From: Kiritimatiellota bacterium
Lineage (GTDB): Bacteria > Verrucomicrobiota > Lentisphaeria > Oligosphaerales > JAADHN01
DNA length: 51,059 nucleotides
Direction: 5' to 3'
Assembly: GCA_013151865.1 (NCBI GenBank)
Contig: JAADHN010000153.1
Coordinates: 53,435 to 104,493 of the forward strand
This document shows, one piece after another, positions 34,412 to 44,017 of the stretch. The notes under the pieces were generated by a model. The model had not been told where the DNA came from and did no database searches. It worked only from the letters and a program-made list of their open reading frames with translations. Each line of letters opens with the position of its first letter. Position 1 is the first letter of the stretch. The position numbers and the translations under genes were made by a program.

Positions 34412-35779
34412 TCAATACGTTAACTGCAGACGCAACGCCAACACCCAGATATCGCCGTTTTCCCGGTCGCCATTCGGGTTTCTCACCCACTGAAAGTCCG
34501 GTGACAGGCTCAACGCGTCGTTCACTTGCCAATTGTAGTACGCCTCCAGGTGATACTCGTCCGCCGGGGCGCTGCCGGCGGCGGTCACAGCTTTTTCCCA
34601 ATCGTCTCCCAGCAAGGCCGCCACAAACCCAATCCCCAAGACGTCGTCCTTACGTCCAAACCGTGCCGCCGACATTTGCAGACCTGCACTCCACGATTGT
34701 TGCACAGCCGCGACACTCTCGCGCTGGCGCCCAAAACGCCCGAAAAGGGAACAAGAATCCGAGATCTCATGGTCGAAAGAACAACCCCAGCCGGCATTGC
34801 GGTGCGTACTGCCGGAGTCGAGTACATCCGGATAATCCGCTGCGTGGTTCCACGCGTAGAACCGCCAGTTCCCCTTCCGACCTGCAATTGAAGTATGGAG
34901 ATCGACCTCGAGAATACCGAAAAGGTCGTCGCTGATGTTGTTCAAATCGGGTACCGATTCGCCCGTGGTCGCGTCCACGTCCGCATCACCTCCGCCGATT
35001 CCCACGTCCAGCCACTGGGCCAACGTGACCCACAGTTCCCCGCCGAACGTGTAATCCGGGAACGGCACCGTGACATTGTTGACCAGCGCAGGCGAAAGGA
35101 ACTGCGTGCATTCGTCGTTCGCCGCCGCGTTGGCATCGAAGCTGCTCTCGCGCAATCCGCAGATGCCGGCCATATCGATTTTCCCAACCTTCAACGCCCA
35201 CCGGTCGCCCCCGAACCGGTACTCGTACCACAATTCCGAGAGTCGCAACGCCGCATCATCGGCGGCATCGGCGTTGAATCCGGTCAGGGTGGGCGTCGTC
35301 GCATCCAATCCGGCGCCGGTACCCGCCTCAATATGTGCATACACGGTCGCGTTCGCCCCCGCGCGAGCCTCGGCCTCGAAGTCAATGGACCCCGAGACGT
35401 CCGTCGAGTCGCCGCTCGTATTCAAACGTGCATCAATACCTGTCGCGCCTTGGAGTATGCTGGTCGCCCCGAAGTAAAACCGGGCATTTTCGAGGCCTGA
35501 CATCACCTGCTTCGTCGCTGGCCCCTCAGTCGCAGGCCGTTCAGTTCGGGACGGCGCAACGCGCAACCGGCTCAACTCCTTTAGGTTGTCGGTCTGCTGT
35601 TGCCGCCGAATCGCCCCCTGTTGCTCGCTCAGCAACTCTTCCAGCCGTTTGACCCGCCGTGCCAAGGCATCGAATTCCGCTTGGGAGACGCCCGGTCCGG
35701 CTGCCGTGACGGCCCCACAGATCAGCATGGTTCCCACCACGGTCCTTGCGCCTCGCCGTCGACATCGGTTCTTGGACAT
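34412..35779 (-). CDS. OprB-like carbohydrate-type outer-membrane porin, candidate nickel porin
   Basis: The 455-residue product has a signal peptide (about 1-33), a short predicted coiled coil (about 36-66, FDALARRVKRLEELLSEQQ) and an OprB-type beta-barrel (about 90-455). The barrel includes RFGGDRWALKVGKIDM and ends in the outer-membrane signature LRLQLTY, with Tyr as the last residue. The coiled coil may interact with peptidoglycan or another barrel subunit. The ATG at 35779 is preceded by a strong GGAGGAG. Position upstream of a NikK-like gene, behind a NikR-like palindrome, suggests a metal-uptake role rather than sugar uptake. This is inference. Confidence 0.8.
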   Translation of the reverse strand: MSKNRCRRRGARTVVGTMLICGAVTAAGPGVSQAEFDALARRVKRLEELLSEQQGAIRRQQQTDNLKELSRLRVAPSRTERPATEGPATKQVMSGLENARFYFGATSILQGATGIDARLNTSGDSTDVSGSIDFEAEARAGANATVYAHIEAGTGAGLDATTPTLTGFNADAADDAALRLSELWYEYRFGGDRWALKVGKIDMAGICGLRESSFDANAAANDECTQFLSPALVNNVTVPFPDYTFGGELWVTLAQWLDVGIGGGDADVDATTGESVPDLNNISDDLFGILEVDLHTSIAGRKGNWRFYAWNHAADYPDVLDSGSTHRNAGWGCSFDHEISDSCSLFGRFGRQRESVAAVQQSWSAGLQMSAARFGRKDDVLGIGFVAALLGDDWEKAVTAAGSAPADEYHLEAYYNWQVNDALSLSPDFQWVRNPNGDRENGDIWVLALRLQLTY

Positions 35780-35851
35780 TTTCTCCTCCTCTCCTCGGCC
35801 TGCGCGCCTGCCCCGGCGTTCTCTCGCTCCCCCTCGACGCGACGGGTGTAG

Positions 35852-35876
35852 TATTACGTTTCCTGTGTCCGTAATA
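35852..35876. promoter_or_regulatory. Candidate NikR-type operator before the porin gene
   Basis: TATTAC (35852-35857) and GTAATA (35871-35876) are a perfect six-base inverted repeat with a 13-base spacer. The Geobacter-type NikR site is GTGTTAC-N13/14-GTAACAC, so this site has the same spacing and a similar half-site. It overlaps an extended -10 (TGATATTAC on the minus strand) and lies about 75-95 bases before the porin ATG. Confidence 0.6.
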
Positions 35877-35901
35877 TCACGCGGCGGCGGCGGAATGCCA
35901 G

Positions 35902-35927
35902 CCGGCAGAAAACGTTTTTCTTGCCGG
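35902..35927. repeat. Imperfect palindrome upstream of the porin promoter
   Basis: CCGGCAGAAAAC (35902-35913) faces GTTTTTCTTGCCGG (35914-35927), an inverted repeat broken by two extra T. It lies just upstream of the minus-strand promoter for the porin and may be a second regulator site or a hairpin in divergent RNA. The rest of this 346-base divergent region shows no gene. Confidence 0.4.
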
Positions 35928-36125
35928 AATTGAATAATACGGCCTCGGACTCCGCGCTCGGCGCTGAACCCGGCGGGAAGCGGCTGCTGTTCCGGACGCG
36001 CTTGCGAGACACTCTCTCCTACGGTATTCTTGACTCTTCGAACCCGGATCGTCTGAACAAGCCGACCAAAACACAAGGGCGCGTATTTCGGGACGAGCCA
36101 ATCTCCGCCAACGGGAGTGCCATCC

Positions 36126-36962
36126 ATGAAGTTCTATCTCATGACCGACCTGGAAGGGGTTGCCGGCGTATACCAGTGGGAGAGTCGCGACGACACGTCG
36201 CTCGAGAATCATGAACGACGTATGCGTCAGCGCCGCTGGCTTGCGGAAGAAGTCAACGCGGCCATAGCCGGACTGACGGCCGGAGGGGCCGACGACATCA
36301 TCGTGAACGACGGCCATGGCGCCGGTTACACCATCGACCTGGACATGGCGGCCCCCTGCGCCCGATACATTCACGGCCGGGAGCGTCCGTTCTGGCTCCC
36401 GTATCTGGACGAGACGTGCGGCGCCACCGGCATCGTCGGGGCCCACGCCAAGGCCTGCACGCCTGGGGCCTGTCTTTGCCACACCATGAGTTCGGCCATC
36501 CGCGACTGGAGCTTCAATGGCGTGTCCGTGGGTGAAATGGGCCTGCAGGCCTTCATCGCGGGACACTTCGGCGTCCCGTTCGTATTCTGCACCGGCGACC
36601 GGTTTGCCTGTCGGGAAATAGAGGAACTCGTGCCCGGCTGCGTTACAGTGGCCGTGAAATGCGGGTTGAGCCGTTTCTCGTCCGTGACTTGGCCGCCGGC
36701 TCACGCATGCGATTTGATTCGCCGCGGGGCCGAAAAGGCGATGCAGCAGGCCGGTCGTATCGCGCCGCTGAAACTGGATTCGCCTGTCCTGTTTCGTGAG
36801 GTCCGCCGGCAGCCCTCGTTCGATCCGGAGAATCCACCACCGCATTCTCGGGTCATCGACTGCCGCACTCGCGAGATCGAGGGGAAGGACATCATCGATG
36901 TCATGCACAAAATCTATACCCGTTTCCCGCTCGATTGGCAGGCCCCGGTTTGGCCGGACTGA
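36126..36962 (+). CDS. M55-family D-aminopeptidase, DppA-like
   Basis: The 278-residue cytoplasmic enzyme belongs to the DppA (M55) family of zinc aminopeptidases. Asp8 and Glu10 (TDLEG), His64 (NDGHG), His107 (GAHAK) and a Glu in VSVGEMGLQ near 138 correspond to the metal ligands, and His119 to the proposed base. DppA of Bacillus cleaves D-amino-acid peptides. The ATG at 36126 has GGGAG eight bases upstream; a GTG nine bases earlier has no such site. It is divergent from the porin/NikK-like unit. Confidence 0.88.
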   Translation: MKFYLMTDLEGVAGVYQWESRDDTSLENHERRMRQRRWLAEEVNAAIAGLTAGGADDIIVNDGHGAGYTIDLDMAAPCARYIHGRERPFWLPYLDETCGATGIVGAHAKACTPGACLCHTMSSAIRDWSFNGVSVGEMGLQAFIAGHFGVPFVFCTGDRFACREIEELVPGCVTVAVKCGLSRFSSVTWPPAHACDLIRRGAEKAMQQAGRIAPLKLDSPVLFREVRRQPSFDPENPPPHSRVIDCRTREIEGKDIIDVMHKIYTRFPLDWQAPVWPD

Positions 36963-37321
36963 AGATTCCCGGTCCTGTGCGACCCTCGAGGTGCGGGGAA
37001 CACCACAGGCATATAGTCTGTCTGAAGCTCGCCTGAATGCGCTGACGAGGTCGCGGATTCATCTGGGATCGAGACGATTTCGTGACAATCGGCACATTGT
37101 GCCGGGTCGGGGGTCGACGACTTGGCCGAACGTCATGGTGTGCCGCCGGCGGGGGAGCGCCCCCAAGGAACGGCAACCCCCGCTGCAACTGCCTTCCAAA
37201 GAGGGAACTCTGGCCCAGATCATCCCGTGCCCCCAGGCGCCGGCATCATGTCACCCAGCCAACAGTCGTCCAAAGTACGGGGCGAACCAATACCGATTCC
37301 CGTCCCGCAGAATTCGGGTAC
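36963..37321. other. Convergent intergenic region
   Basis: This 359-base gap lies between the DppA-like gene and the dehydrogenase stop. The only structure noted is GGGGG-agcg-CCCCC at 37151-37164, a small hairpin without a T-run. No coding frame is supported. Confidence 0.35.
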
Positions 37322-38311
37322 CTACGATCTCGACGTCCAAGTGAGAACGACCTTGACCACGTCTTCCTGACCCGCTCGCAGCATGCGGACACCGTCAGCG
37401 AAACGCTCGGCGGGGAGCACATGGGAAACGAGCCGACCGAGGGGCAACCCACCGCCCAGCGCGAGCCGGACCGCGTCCGGCCACGCACCGGCACTGGCGT
37501 TGCTGCCGACCAATTCAATCTCTCTTTGGAGCAAATCGGTCCAGCGAAAATCGGCGCGACCCGTTCCATAATCGCCGAGAATCAGAATCCGCCCGCCTTT
37601 CGCAGCCGAATCGAACGCGGCTCGTGCTGCGGACACTGCGCCACTGGCCTCGACAACAGTCGGAAACTTGGCGCCCGCCCGATGGAGAAGACTTTGCGAC
37701 AAAGAATGCCCCATGCGGCGATAATCGAATACGTGCGCGGCCCCGAATTCGCGGGCCAATTCGAGACGTGCGCGGCGGCCGCCAACAAGTGTGACGGGCC
37801 GACTCGTTTCGCGTTGAGTCAAAAGGAGCAGCATAATCAACCCTATCGGACCGTCTCCAAGAACGAGTACGGGAGGAACGAGCCGGTCGTCTCCCAGTCG
37901 TCGCAAGCCCCGCACTCCGACGGCAAGCGGCTCGATCAGTGCGGCGGTGACGGCAGGGAAGTCGGCCGGCAGCAAGTGGAGCCTGTCCGCCAATGTCACA
38001 AAGAACTCCGCGTAGCCGCCCGGGTGCTCGAACCCCACCTCCCCACCGTCCGCCAGGACGTTTTCCCCGACGCACAGACGCCCCAGCAAGTCTTCGCTCA
38101 CCTCCCGTCCCACCGCGTCCACACGCCCCGACCACTCGTGACCCGGAATGGACGGGAACCCGGTCCGCTCCCACCCCGCAATCATCGCCAGATCCGTGGC
38201 GCAAATAGCGCACGCAGCCGTGCGAATGCGGACTTCGCCCGGGCCGGGCGACGGCGTCGGCACATTCCGCATAACCAGTTTTCCCGACTCTTCATTGACG
38301 ATGGCTCTCAC
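37322..38311 (-). CDS. Zinc-type medium-chain alcohol/polyol dehydrogenase without the structural zinc site
   Basis: The 329-residue product is an MDR-family dehydrogenase: a catalytic domain with CAICATD (Cys near 33) and IPGHEWSG (His near 57), and a Rossmann domain with VLGDGPIGL near 157. The structural zinc loop, normally with four Cys, is not seen between VGENVLADGG and GYAEFF. It likely oxidises a sugar alcohol or threonine-type substrate with NAD(P). GTG at 38311 has AGAGG about ten bases upstream. A strong promoter on the other strand drives the divergent pseudopilin gene. Confidence 0.83.
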   Translation of the reverse strand: MRAIVNEESGKLVMRNVPTPSPGPGEVRIRTAACAICATDLAMIAGWERTGFPSIPGHEWSGRVDAVGREVSEDLLGRLCVGENVLADGGEVGFEHPGGYAEFFVTLADRLHLLPADFPAVTAALIEPLAVGVRGLRRLGDDRLVPPVLVLGDGPIGLIMLLLLTQRETSRPVTLVGGRRARLELAREFGAAHVFDYRRMGHSLSQSLLHRAGAKFPTVVEASGAVSAARAAFDSAAKGGRILILGDYGTGRADFRWTDLLQREIELVGSNASAGAWPDAVRLALGGGLPLGRLVSHVLPAERFADGVRMLRAGQEDVVKVVLTWTSRS

Positions 38312-38392
38312 GATTCGTCCGACCTCTTTCTTGCACGCCCGGTGGAGAGCCGGGCGACGCTGCCGGCTCAGCCGGTTGGGATTTGTCTCCGT

Positions 38393-38421
38393 TTGACATT
38401 CAGAATGCGGTCGGGTAGAAT
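38393..38421 (+). promoter_or_regulatory. Near-consensus sigma70 promoter for the pseudopilin gene
   Basis: TTGACA (38393-38398), a 17-base spacer and TAGAAT (38416-38421) form one of the best promoters in the window. The start point would be near 38428, about 72 bases before the GTG at 38500. Confidence 0.75.
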
Positions 38422-38499
38422 GGGAAAGGCCATGCGCGGAGCACATGGTCTCTTTGGGACGTCGAACAGAAGCCCCGAAAAGCGCAAAGGAAATGCGCC

Positions 38500-39130
38500 G
38501 TGCGGAACCGACCCTTCACTCTGATCGAGCTGCTCGTCGTCATTGCCGTCATCGCCATTCTGGCGAGCATGTTGCTGCCTGCCCTGCAGAAAACCAAGGC
38601 CAACGCTCTCCAGGCGAATTGTTCAAGCAATCTCAAACAATACGGCCTTGCTGGGGCAATGTACACCGGCGACAACGATGAACGCACCGCGCGCCGCCGT
38701 TGTGAATCGGGATTGGGCACGAGCAGTGGGCCCCGCAATCCGACGGCCTGTTGGTTCAGCCCCATTTGCAGCGGCGAGTACTCCCAGTGCATCGGTGATG
38801 TCATTGTGTCTGAATACCCGGCCTCGACAGGCCACGGCCGCGGTGCCCACGGCGACTACGGCTGCAATTGCCCAGGCAACACCATCAAGACGGTCCCGGT
38901 CAAACACCGAACCGAATTCCCCATTTTCGCCGACGCCGACTGTCATTACGTCAACCACAACGCAGCCCGTGGCGGCGGTTGCAATCCGTGCGGCCGCGTG
39001 ACGCCTTGTCCGCGGATCGTCTTGGGATCGGCACAACGACGGGTTGAAACTGGCGTTCATGGACGGGCATGTGAAGTGGCTGAATCGACTTGCCGCCGAC
39101 GCCCGGAATTACGACTGGTCCGTGCATTGA
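38500..39130 (+). pseudogene. Prepilin-type H-X9-DG protein, broken by frameshifts
   Basis: The 5' end (GTG with AAAGGA upstream) encodes a good class III-like signal, [19 protein letters not shown], and [22 protein letters not shown]. The next parts of the expected protein are in different frames: [15 protein letters not shown] in frame 3, [12 protein letters not shown] in frame 2, GDYGCN...[16 protein letters not shown] in frame 1, and the family end [17 protein letters not shown] (exact H-X9-DG) in frame 2, stopping at 39130. At least four shifts are needed. Reading frame 1 alone gives a 230-residue open frame whose tail does not look like the family. It is probably a decaying or recently disrupted pseudopilin-like protein; sequencing errors are the alternative. 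Confidence 0.7.
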
Positions 39131-39208
39131 TACGCCGACGCCTCCGTCGCGAAATCCTTCGGCCGGCGTTTGTCCGGATAATCGCGGCTTGAGGAGGGTG
39201 TTTCGGTC

Positions 39209-39934
39209 ATGACCCGTCCCTTGATCGGCATCACGGCCAGACGACCGGGAGCGAAGAATGGCTCGCGGGTTATAGGAGTGCCGAGGGACTACATCGATGC
39301 TGTTGTATTGGCCGGCGGCACGCCCTGTCTCCTGCCCGCAATAACTGCCGACGCCGGGGCGCTTGCCATCCTCGACCGCCTTGACGGTCTGCTCCTCTCC
39401 GGAGGGGGCGATGTTCTGCCGGAACTTTACGGCCGCGAGACCCACCCGACCACCACCGAGGTCGATCCTGTACGGGACCGGTTCGAATTCGCCCTGTGCC
39501 GAGGCGCCGTGGACCGCGCAGTCCCGGTCCTCGGCATCTGCCGAGGTATCCAAGTCATGAACGCGGCTTTGGGCGGAACGCTGATTCAGGACATCCCCAC
39601 AGAGGGGCTCGGCGATCTCTCCCATTACGTGGGAGCGCCGAGCGATGCGCTCGCACATCCGATAACGTGCGCCTCCGGGGCCACCATCCGTGGACTCCTT
39701 GGGACGGGGACGCTGTCCGTAAACAGCCGACACCATCAGGCCATAGACAACTTGGCAGACGGCCTGCGGGCAGCCGCCATAGCACCGGACGGCATCATCG
39801 AAGCGGTCGAAAGCGCGGACGGGCGGGCCTTTCTCGGCGTCCAGTTTCACCCCGAGAACCTGGTGCAGAGTCGGCCCCGCTTTCTCGAACTCTTCCGTTG
39901 GCTGATTCGCAAAGCCGCTGTTGAACGCAGTTGA
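39209..39934 (+). CDS. Gamma-glutamyl-type amidohydrolase, peptidase C26 (PuuD-like)
   Basis: The 241-residue class I glutamine-amidotransferase-like enzyme has nucleophile Cys111 (GICRGIQ), LIQDIP, a His in NSRHHQAI near 174 and the catalytic FHPE near 214-217. Members hydrolyse gamma-glutamyl bonds, as in polyamine or GABA pathways. The ATG at 39209 has GAGGAGG about ten bases upstream. No putrescine genes are adjacent. Confidence 0.88.
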   Translation: MTRPLIGITARRPGAKNGSRVIGVPRDYIDAVVLAGGTPCLLPAITADAGALAILDRLDGLLLSGGGDVLPELYGRETHPTTTEVDPVRDRFEFALCRGAVDRAVPVLGICRGIQVMNAALGGTLIQDIPTEGLGDLSHYVGAPSDALAHPITCASGATIRGLLGTGTLSVNSRHHQAIDNLADGLRAAAIAPDGIIEAVESADGRAFLGVQFHPENLVQSRPRFLELFRWLIRKAAVERS

Positions 39935-40101
39935 AAAACGGACCGGGCTGGACTAGAGTTCGAGCAATAAGCGCCGGACCGCGACCTGCCTGCAGGGCGA
40001 GGGGGGCGCTCCAAGGTGTTTCGAGACGGCCTGAATACTCCCGATTCCTGTAACTTTGCGCCACTCCGGCGCCATCCCGCATTCCGGAGGAGTTCCACTT
40101 C

Positions 40102-40881
40102 GTGTTGGGCATCACTGTACTTGGCAGCGGCAGCAGCGGCAATGCACTGGTTCTCCACGCCGGCGAGGTGGCCCTCCTGCTCGACGCCGGGTTCAGTGCT
40201 CGGGAATTCACTCGACGTTGCGCCGCCGCCGATGTGGACCCCGGGCAGATTTGCGCCATCATCGTGTCGCACGAACACCGGGATCACATCGCGGGCCTCG
40301 GTCCGGTGGCGCGCCGGCTCGGTGTGCCGGTCTATTGCAACCGCTTGACCGGAGAGGCCATTCGCCAAGGGCTGCCACGCCCGCCTGCCAAACTCCACCT
40401 GTTCGCGTCGGGCAATCCTTTTTCTATCAACGGGATCGAGATCGAGCCGTTCTCGATCCCCCATGACGCGATCGACCCGGTCGCCTTCGTTTTCCGCTGC
40501 CAGGGACTGAAGGTTGGCATTGCCACCGACTTGGGATACGCCAGTCAACTGACTCAGCATAGGTTGCTCGGATGCGACGCACTCATCATCGAGAGCAACC
40601 ACGATATCGCCATGCTGCGCGAATCTCGGCGCCCCTGGGCACTGAAACAACGCATCATGAGTCGCCACGGACACCTCAGCAACGACGCGAGCATGGAACT
40701 GGTGGGAAAAGTGGTGAACGAGCGCACACGGTGTCTGATTCTGGCCCACGCCAGCCAGGAATGCAACCGCTACGAGTTGGTCGAGCAACAAGCGGCGCGG
40801 CGTCTGGCGGAAATGGAGCGCACGAACATCTCCAGTCACGTCGCCCGTCAGGATGAACCCTTGCCGACGTTGTGGCTTTGA
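40102..40881 (+). CDS. MBL-fold exonuclease-like protein, YycJ/WalJ type
   Basis: The 259-residue cytoplasmic protein begins LGITVLGSGSSGNALVL, typical of YycJ/WalJ, and has HEHRDH (His57, His59, Asp61, His62), TDLGYASQL, IIESNHD and a late SRHGHLSN. YycJ proteins are described as 5'-exonuclease-like and linked to cell-wall/DNA homeostasis. The GTG start at 40102 has GGAGGAG upstream. Confidence 0.87.
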   Translation: MLGITVLGSGSSGNALVLHAGEVALLLDAGFSAREFTRRCAAADVDPGQICAIIVSHEHRDHIAGLGPVARRLGVPVYCNRLTGEAIRQGLPRPPAKLHLFASGNPFSINGIEIEPFSIPHDAIDPVAFVFRCQGLKVGIATDLGYASQLTQHRLLGCDALIIESNHDIAMLRESRRPWALKQRIMSRHGHLSNDASMELVGKVVNERTRCLILAHASQECNRYELVEQQAARRLAEMERTNISSHVARQDEPLPTLWL

Positions 40882-40991
40882 GGCCTTGGTCGGAGGGGCC
40901 TTGAGTCTGCCGGCGGGCGTCCTGCCAACGTCCTGTTTCGGGCAGAGACATACCTGGCCGGCGCGCCGAGAAACGCGAGAGGGAACCAAAC

Positions 40992-41912
40992 GTGAAAAGT
41001 CGGATGCCACGTCTTGTCGAGACCGTCCGGAGTGGGCGGATCCTGGTTTCGGACGGAGCCTGGGGTACCATGCTGCAGCAAGCCGGGCTCGACCCCGGGG
41101 AATGTCCTGAACTCTGGTGCATCGAACATGAGGACTGTGTCGAGCGGATCGCTCGCGAATATGTCGCCGCCGGAGCAGATATGCTTGAAACCAACAGTTT
41201 CGGCGGCTCTCGGCTGAAACTCGAAATGTTCGGCTTGGCCGACCGAGTCGCGGAAATCAACGAAGCCGCGGCCCGAATCTCACGCTGCGCCGCCGGCCTC
41301 GACCATTGGGTCTTGGGTTCGATGGGACCGACCGGAAAAATGTTGCTCATGGGGGACGTGAGCGAACAAGATTTGTACGACACCTTCGCCGAACAGGCCG
41401 TCGCACTCGAAAAAGGCGGCGCAGATGCACTTTGCCTGGAAACGTTGTCGGACCTGGACGAAGCCCGGATTGCCATCCAGGCAGCCCGAGAGAATACGGA
41501 CTGCGAAATCATCTGCACTTTCACGTTCGAAAGGACCGTGAAAGGGGAGTTTCGCAGCATGATGGGCGTGTCTCCGACCCAGGCAGTCGAGACACTGCTC
41601 GGGGCCGGAGCGGACGTCGTGGGCACCAACTGCGGAAACGGCATGGCGGGAATGATTGAGATCATCCGAGAAATGCGCCGGGCCGCCGGGGACAGCGTGC
41701 CGCTGCTCGTCCATGCAAACGCCGGCCTGCCGAAAAACATCAACGGAGTAGACGTTTTCCCGGAAACCCCGGAGCAAACCGCCTCGTTCGTGCCTGCCTT
41801 GATCGAGGCGGGAAGCAACCTTATCGGGGGCTGCTGCGGAACGACGCCTGCCCACATTGCCGCCATCCACGCCGCCGTCGCCCGCTTCTCGGCCGGGGCG
41901 TCATCGGCCTGA
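40992..41912 (+). CDS. Homocysteine S-methyltransferase-family protein
   Basis: The 306-residue TIM-barrel protein resembles the N-terminal domain of MetH and MmuM/BHMT. The zinc ligands are Cys214 (GTNCGNG), Cys281 and Cys282 (GGCCGTTP), and LETNSFGGS near 65-73 is conserved. It transfers a methyl group to homocysteine or another thiol; in organisms with separate modules it may pair with a corrinoid protein. No cobalamin-binding domain is fused or adjacent. The GTG start at 40992 has GAGAGGGA upstream. Confidence 0.85.
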   Translation: MKSRMPRLVETVRSGRILVSDGAWGTMLQQAGLDPGECPELWCIEHEDCVERIAREYVAAGADMLETNSFGGSRLKLEMFGLADRVAEINEAAARISRCAAGLDHWVLGSMGPTGKMLLMGDVSEQDLYDTFAEQAVALEKGGADALCLETLSDLDEARIAIQAARENTDCEIICTFTFERTVKGEFRSMMGVSPTQAVETLLGAGADVVGTNCGNGMAGMIEIIREMRRAAGDSVPLLVHANAGLPKNINGVDVFPETPEQTASFVPALIEAGSNLIGGCCGTTPAHIAAIHAAVARFSAGASSA

Positions 41913-42164
41913 CTCTACCACAGCAAGCCACGAAATTCCGACGGTGCCCAGTCTCTGGGGCCATCGGTCGGCAAACGCCATGCCATGCCGCCCGGACCCG
42001 AAAACCAAAGAAGGACGCCGCGAAAATCGCCCCGGCCCGACCTGCCGCAGTCTCTATCTCTTTCCGGTGCCATCGCGCTTCTTTTCTTTCGAGTATTCCG
42101 CAGTTGTCTACGGCTGCCTCTCCAGCGAACTCAAGTACGGGCAGAGGCGGCGACAAGCAGGAAG

Positions 42165-43892
42165 CTACGGTCGCGCCGGTCTGGTCGAACGGGCCGGCCG
42201 GCGCCGGGGGCCGGGTGTACCGAGACGCGCCCGAATGTACTCAGCCAATGCTGAATCCGGACTCTTCTGCAGGTAATCGGACAACAGTTTGGTCGACATC
42301 GGGTCGCGCCGGGCCAACAGTGCGTCCGCGGCCGCCTTCTGGACCGCTGCCTCCGGGTCGCGCAACGATTCCGCCAGAACGAATTGCCAATCGCCGACCC
42401 GCCGCAGCGCCATTTCACGAACCGCCCGACAGCGTACACCCATGTCGTCGTCCAGAATGAGATCGGACAACACTTCCCTGGCGACATCTGCCGGCACCCT
42501 CCCAATCGTCTGGACCGCTAACAGACGCACGTCCACAAATCTGCTGCGAGTCATGGCCGCCAAGTCCGCCTCCTTCAACTCACCGGCCCGGCGTAAGATG
42601 GCCATGGCGGCCGCCTTCCGGACCTCGGTCGACGAAGATTTGAGTTCCTCGACAAACAGTCGCACCGACACCCCGGCAACCGGGCCCGAGCCGCCTTTTC
42701 TCCCGAGCACACCGAGCGCGCGGAGCGCTCCTGCCCGCAGCGGCGGGGGCGCCGTTTCGGCCAATCGGGTCAGGAACGGGATGACCGTACGCGGCCACAC
42801 GATCAGCACGGTGACGACGCGGGCGCGTTCGGATGCCGGGACACGATCATCCTCGAGGAAACGCTGGATCAAGGGAAAGACCGCGGGGTTTCGAGTCCAG
42901 GCCAAGGCGTTGACCGCCTCCGTACGGACCCCGATGTCGGCGTCCCCGGCGAGCTTCTTGAGCAGGTCGAGACTGGCCGGAAGCAGTCGGGGCAATAGAC
43001 GGACGGCGGCTTTGCGGACCTCAGGGTCGCCGGACTGCGCCGCCGGGAACAGGACAGACGGCAATTCTTTGGCGGGCAAAACGCGCGCACAAGCCTGCAA
43101 CGCCAGCACCCGAACTTCGCGGTCGCGGTCTTTAAGGCACATTCGCAACGCCACAGGATCGAAGTATTTCCCCAGATAGCCGCTGAGAGCAAGGAGGTTC
43201 TTCCGAATGATCGGGTCCGGGGCCCTCAAGGTCTTGCTCAGAATCTCCTTCATATCAGTCGGCGGGAGTGCCTCAGTCGGCAATGAAACCGACACAGGGG
43301 CCCCGAGACTGCGGATCATCAACTGCCGGGGACTGAAACAACGTCGCAACGCAGAGGACGCGATTCGTCGAATATGGATGTCCGGATCGAGCAGGAGGCG
43401 AACAATCCGACCTACGACTCCCGGGGGCAGAACCCCACCCTCGGAAAGCGACACCAATGCGGCTTGGCGAACGGCGGCCGATTTGTCCTCCAAACGCCCC
43501 GCAACGGCTTGGCGGGCCGCAGACGCGCGGTACTTGCCCAAAATCAAAACGGCACGACGCCGAACCTCGGGATCCGGGCTGCCCAGGTCTTTCAGACACT
43601 TGGCGATTGTCTGGGCCTCGGTCTCGTGGCCGGGACGCGGCGCCTCAGCCCCCGTCCTTGCGGCGGCTATGGCGGGAGTCGAGCGCAGGATGGAGGCGGA
43701 CGGCGCGGGGTCTGTGGGTGGCGGGCGGACGACCGGGACCGCAGCAACAGCGGACGTGAAACCGCACGCCACCCCCAAGGCCACCCGACAAGACGCGGCA
43801 ACGGCGAAATCGGACTGCCGGAGCCGCAGCCAGAATTGCGAGAGCGAACTCCACGTCGCGCGACAAGATCGGAAACGGACAAGTATGCTCAC
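42165..43892 (-). CDS. Secreted HEAT-repeat protein
   Basis: The 575-residue product has a probable N-terminal signal or membrane segment (about 15-50) and an Ala/Pro-rich linker. About 13 helical HEAT-like repeats (from about residue 85) follow, for example DPEVRRRAVLILGKY, DPDIHIRRIASSALRR and DIGVRTEAVNALAW. HEAT repeats bind proteins; the partner is unknown. The GTG start at 43892 has GAGGA seven bases upstream. It is divergent from the nickel/cobalt transporter operon. Confidence 0.82.
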   Translation of the reverse strand: MSILVRFRSCRATWSSLSQFWLRLRQSDFAVAASCRVALGVACGFTSAVAAVPVVRPPPTDPAPSASILRSTPAIAAARTGAEAPRPGHETEAQTIAKCLKDLGSPDPEVRRRAVLILGKYRASAARQAVAGRLEDKSAAVRQAALVSLSEGGVLPPGVVGRIVRLLLDPDIHIRRIASSALRRCFSPRQLMIRSLGAPVSVSLPTEALPPTDMKEILSKTLRAPDPIIRKNLLALSGYLGKYFDPVALRMCLKDRDREVRVLALQACARVLPAKELPSVLFPAAQSGDPEVRKAAVRLLPRLLPASLDLLKKLAGDADIGVRTEAVNALAWTRNPAVFPLIQRFLEDDRVPASERARVVTVLIVWPRTVIPFLTRLAETAPPPLRAGALRALGVLGRKGGSGPVAGVSVRLFVEELKSSSTEVRKAAAMAILRRAGELKEADLAAMTRSRFVDVRLLAVQTIGRVPADVAREVLSDLILDDDMGVRCRAVREMALRRVGDWQFVLAESLRDPEAAVQKAAADALLARRDPMSTKLLSDYLQKSPDSALAEYIRARLGTPGPRRRPARSTRPARP

Positions 43893-44017
43893 CGGCCGGT
43901 CCTCATCATTACCTGAAGGCCAAGTTAACGCAGACGCCTGTAGCCGCACCTCCGACGGCCGTGCATCTTTGAACCGTAGCCCGCGGCGTTGGATTTACCA
44001 AACCCCTCAGCCGCGAC

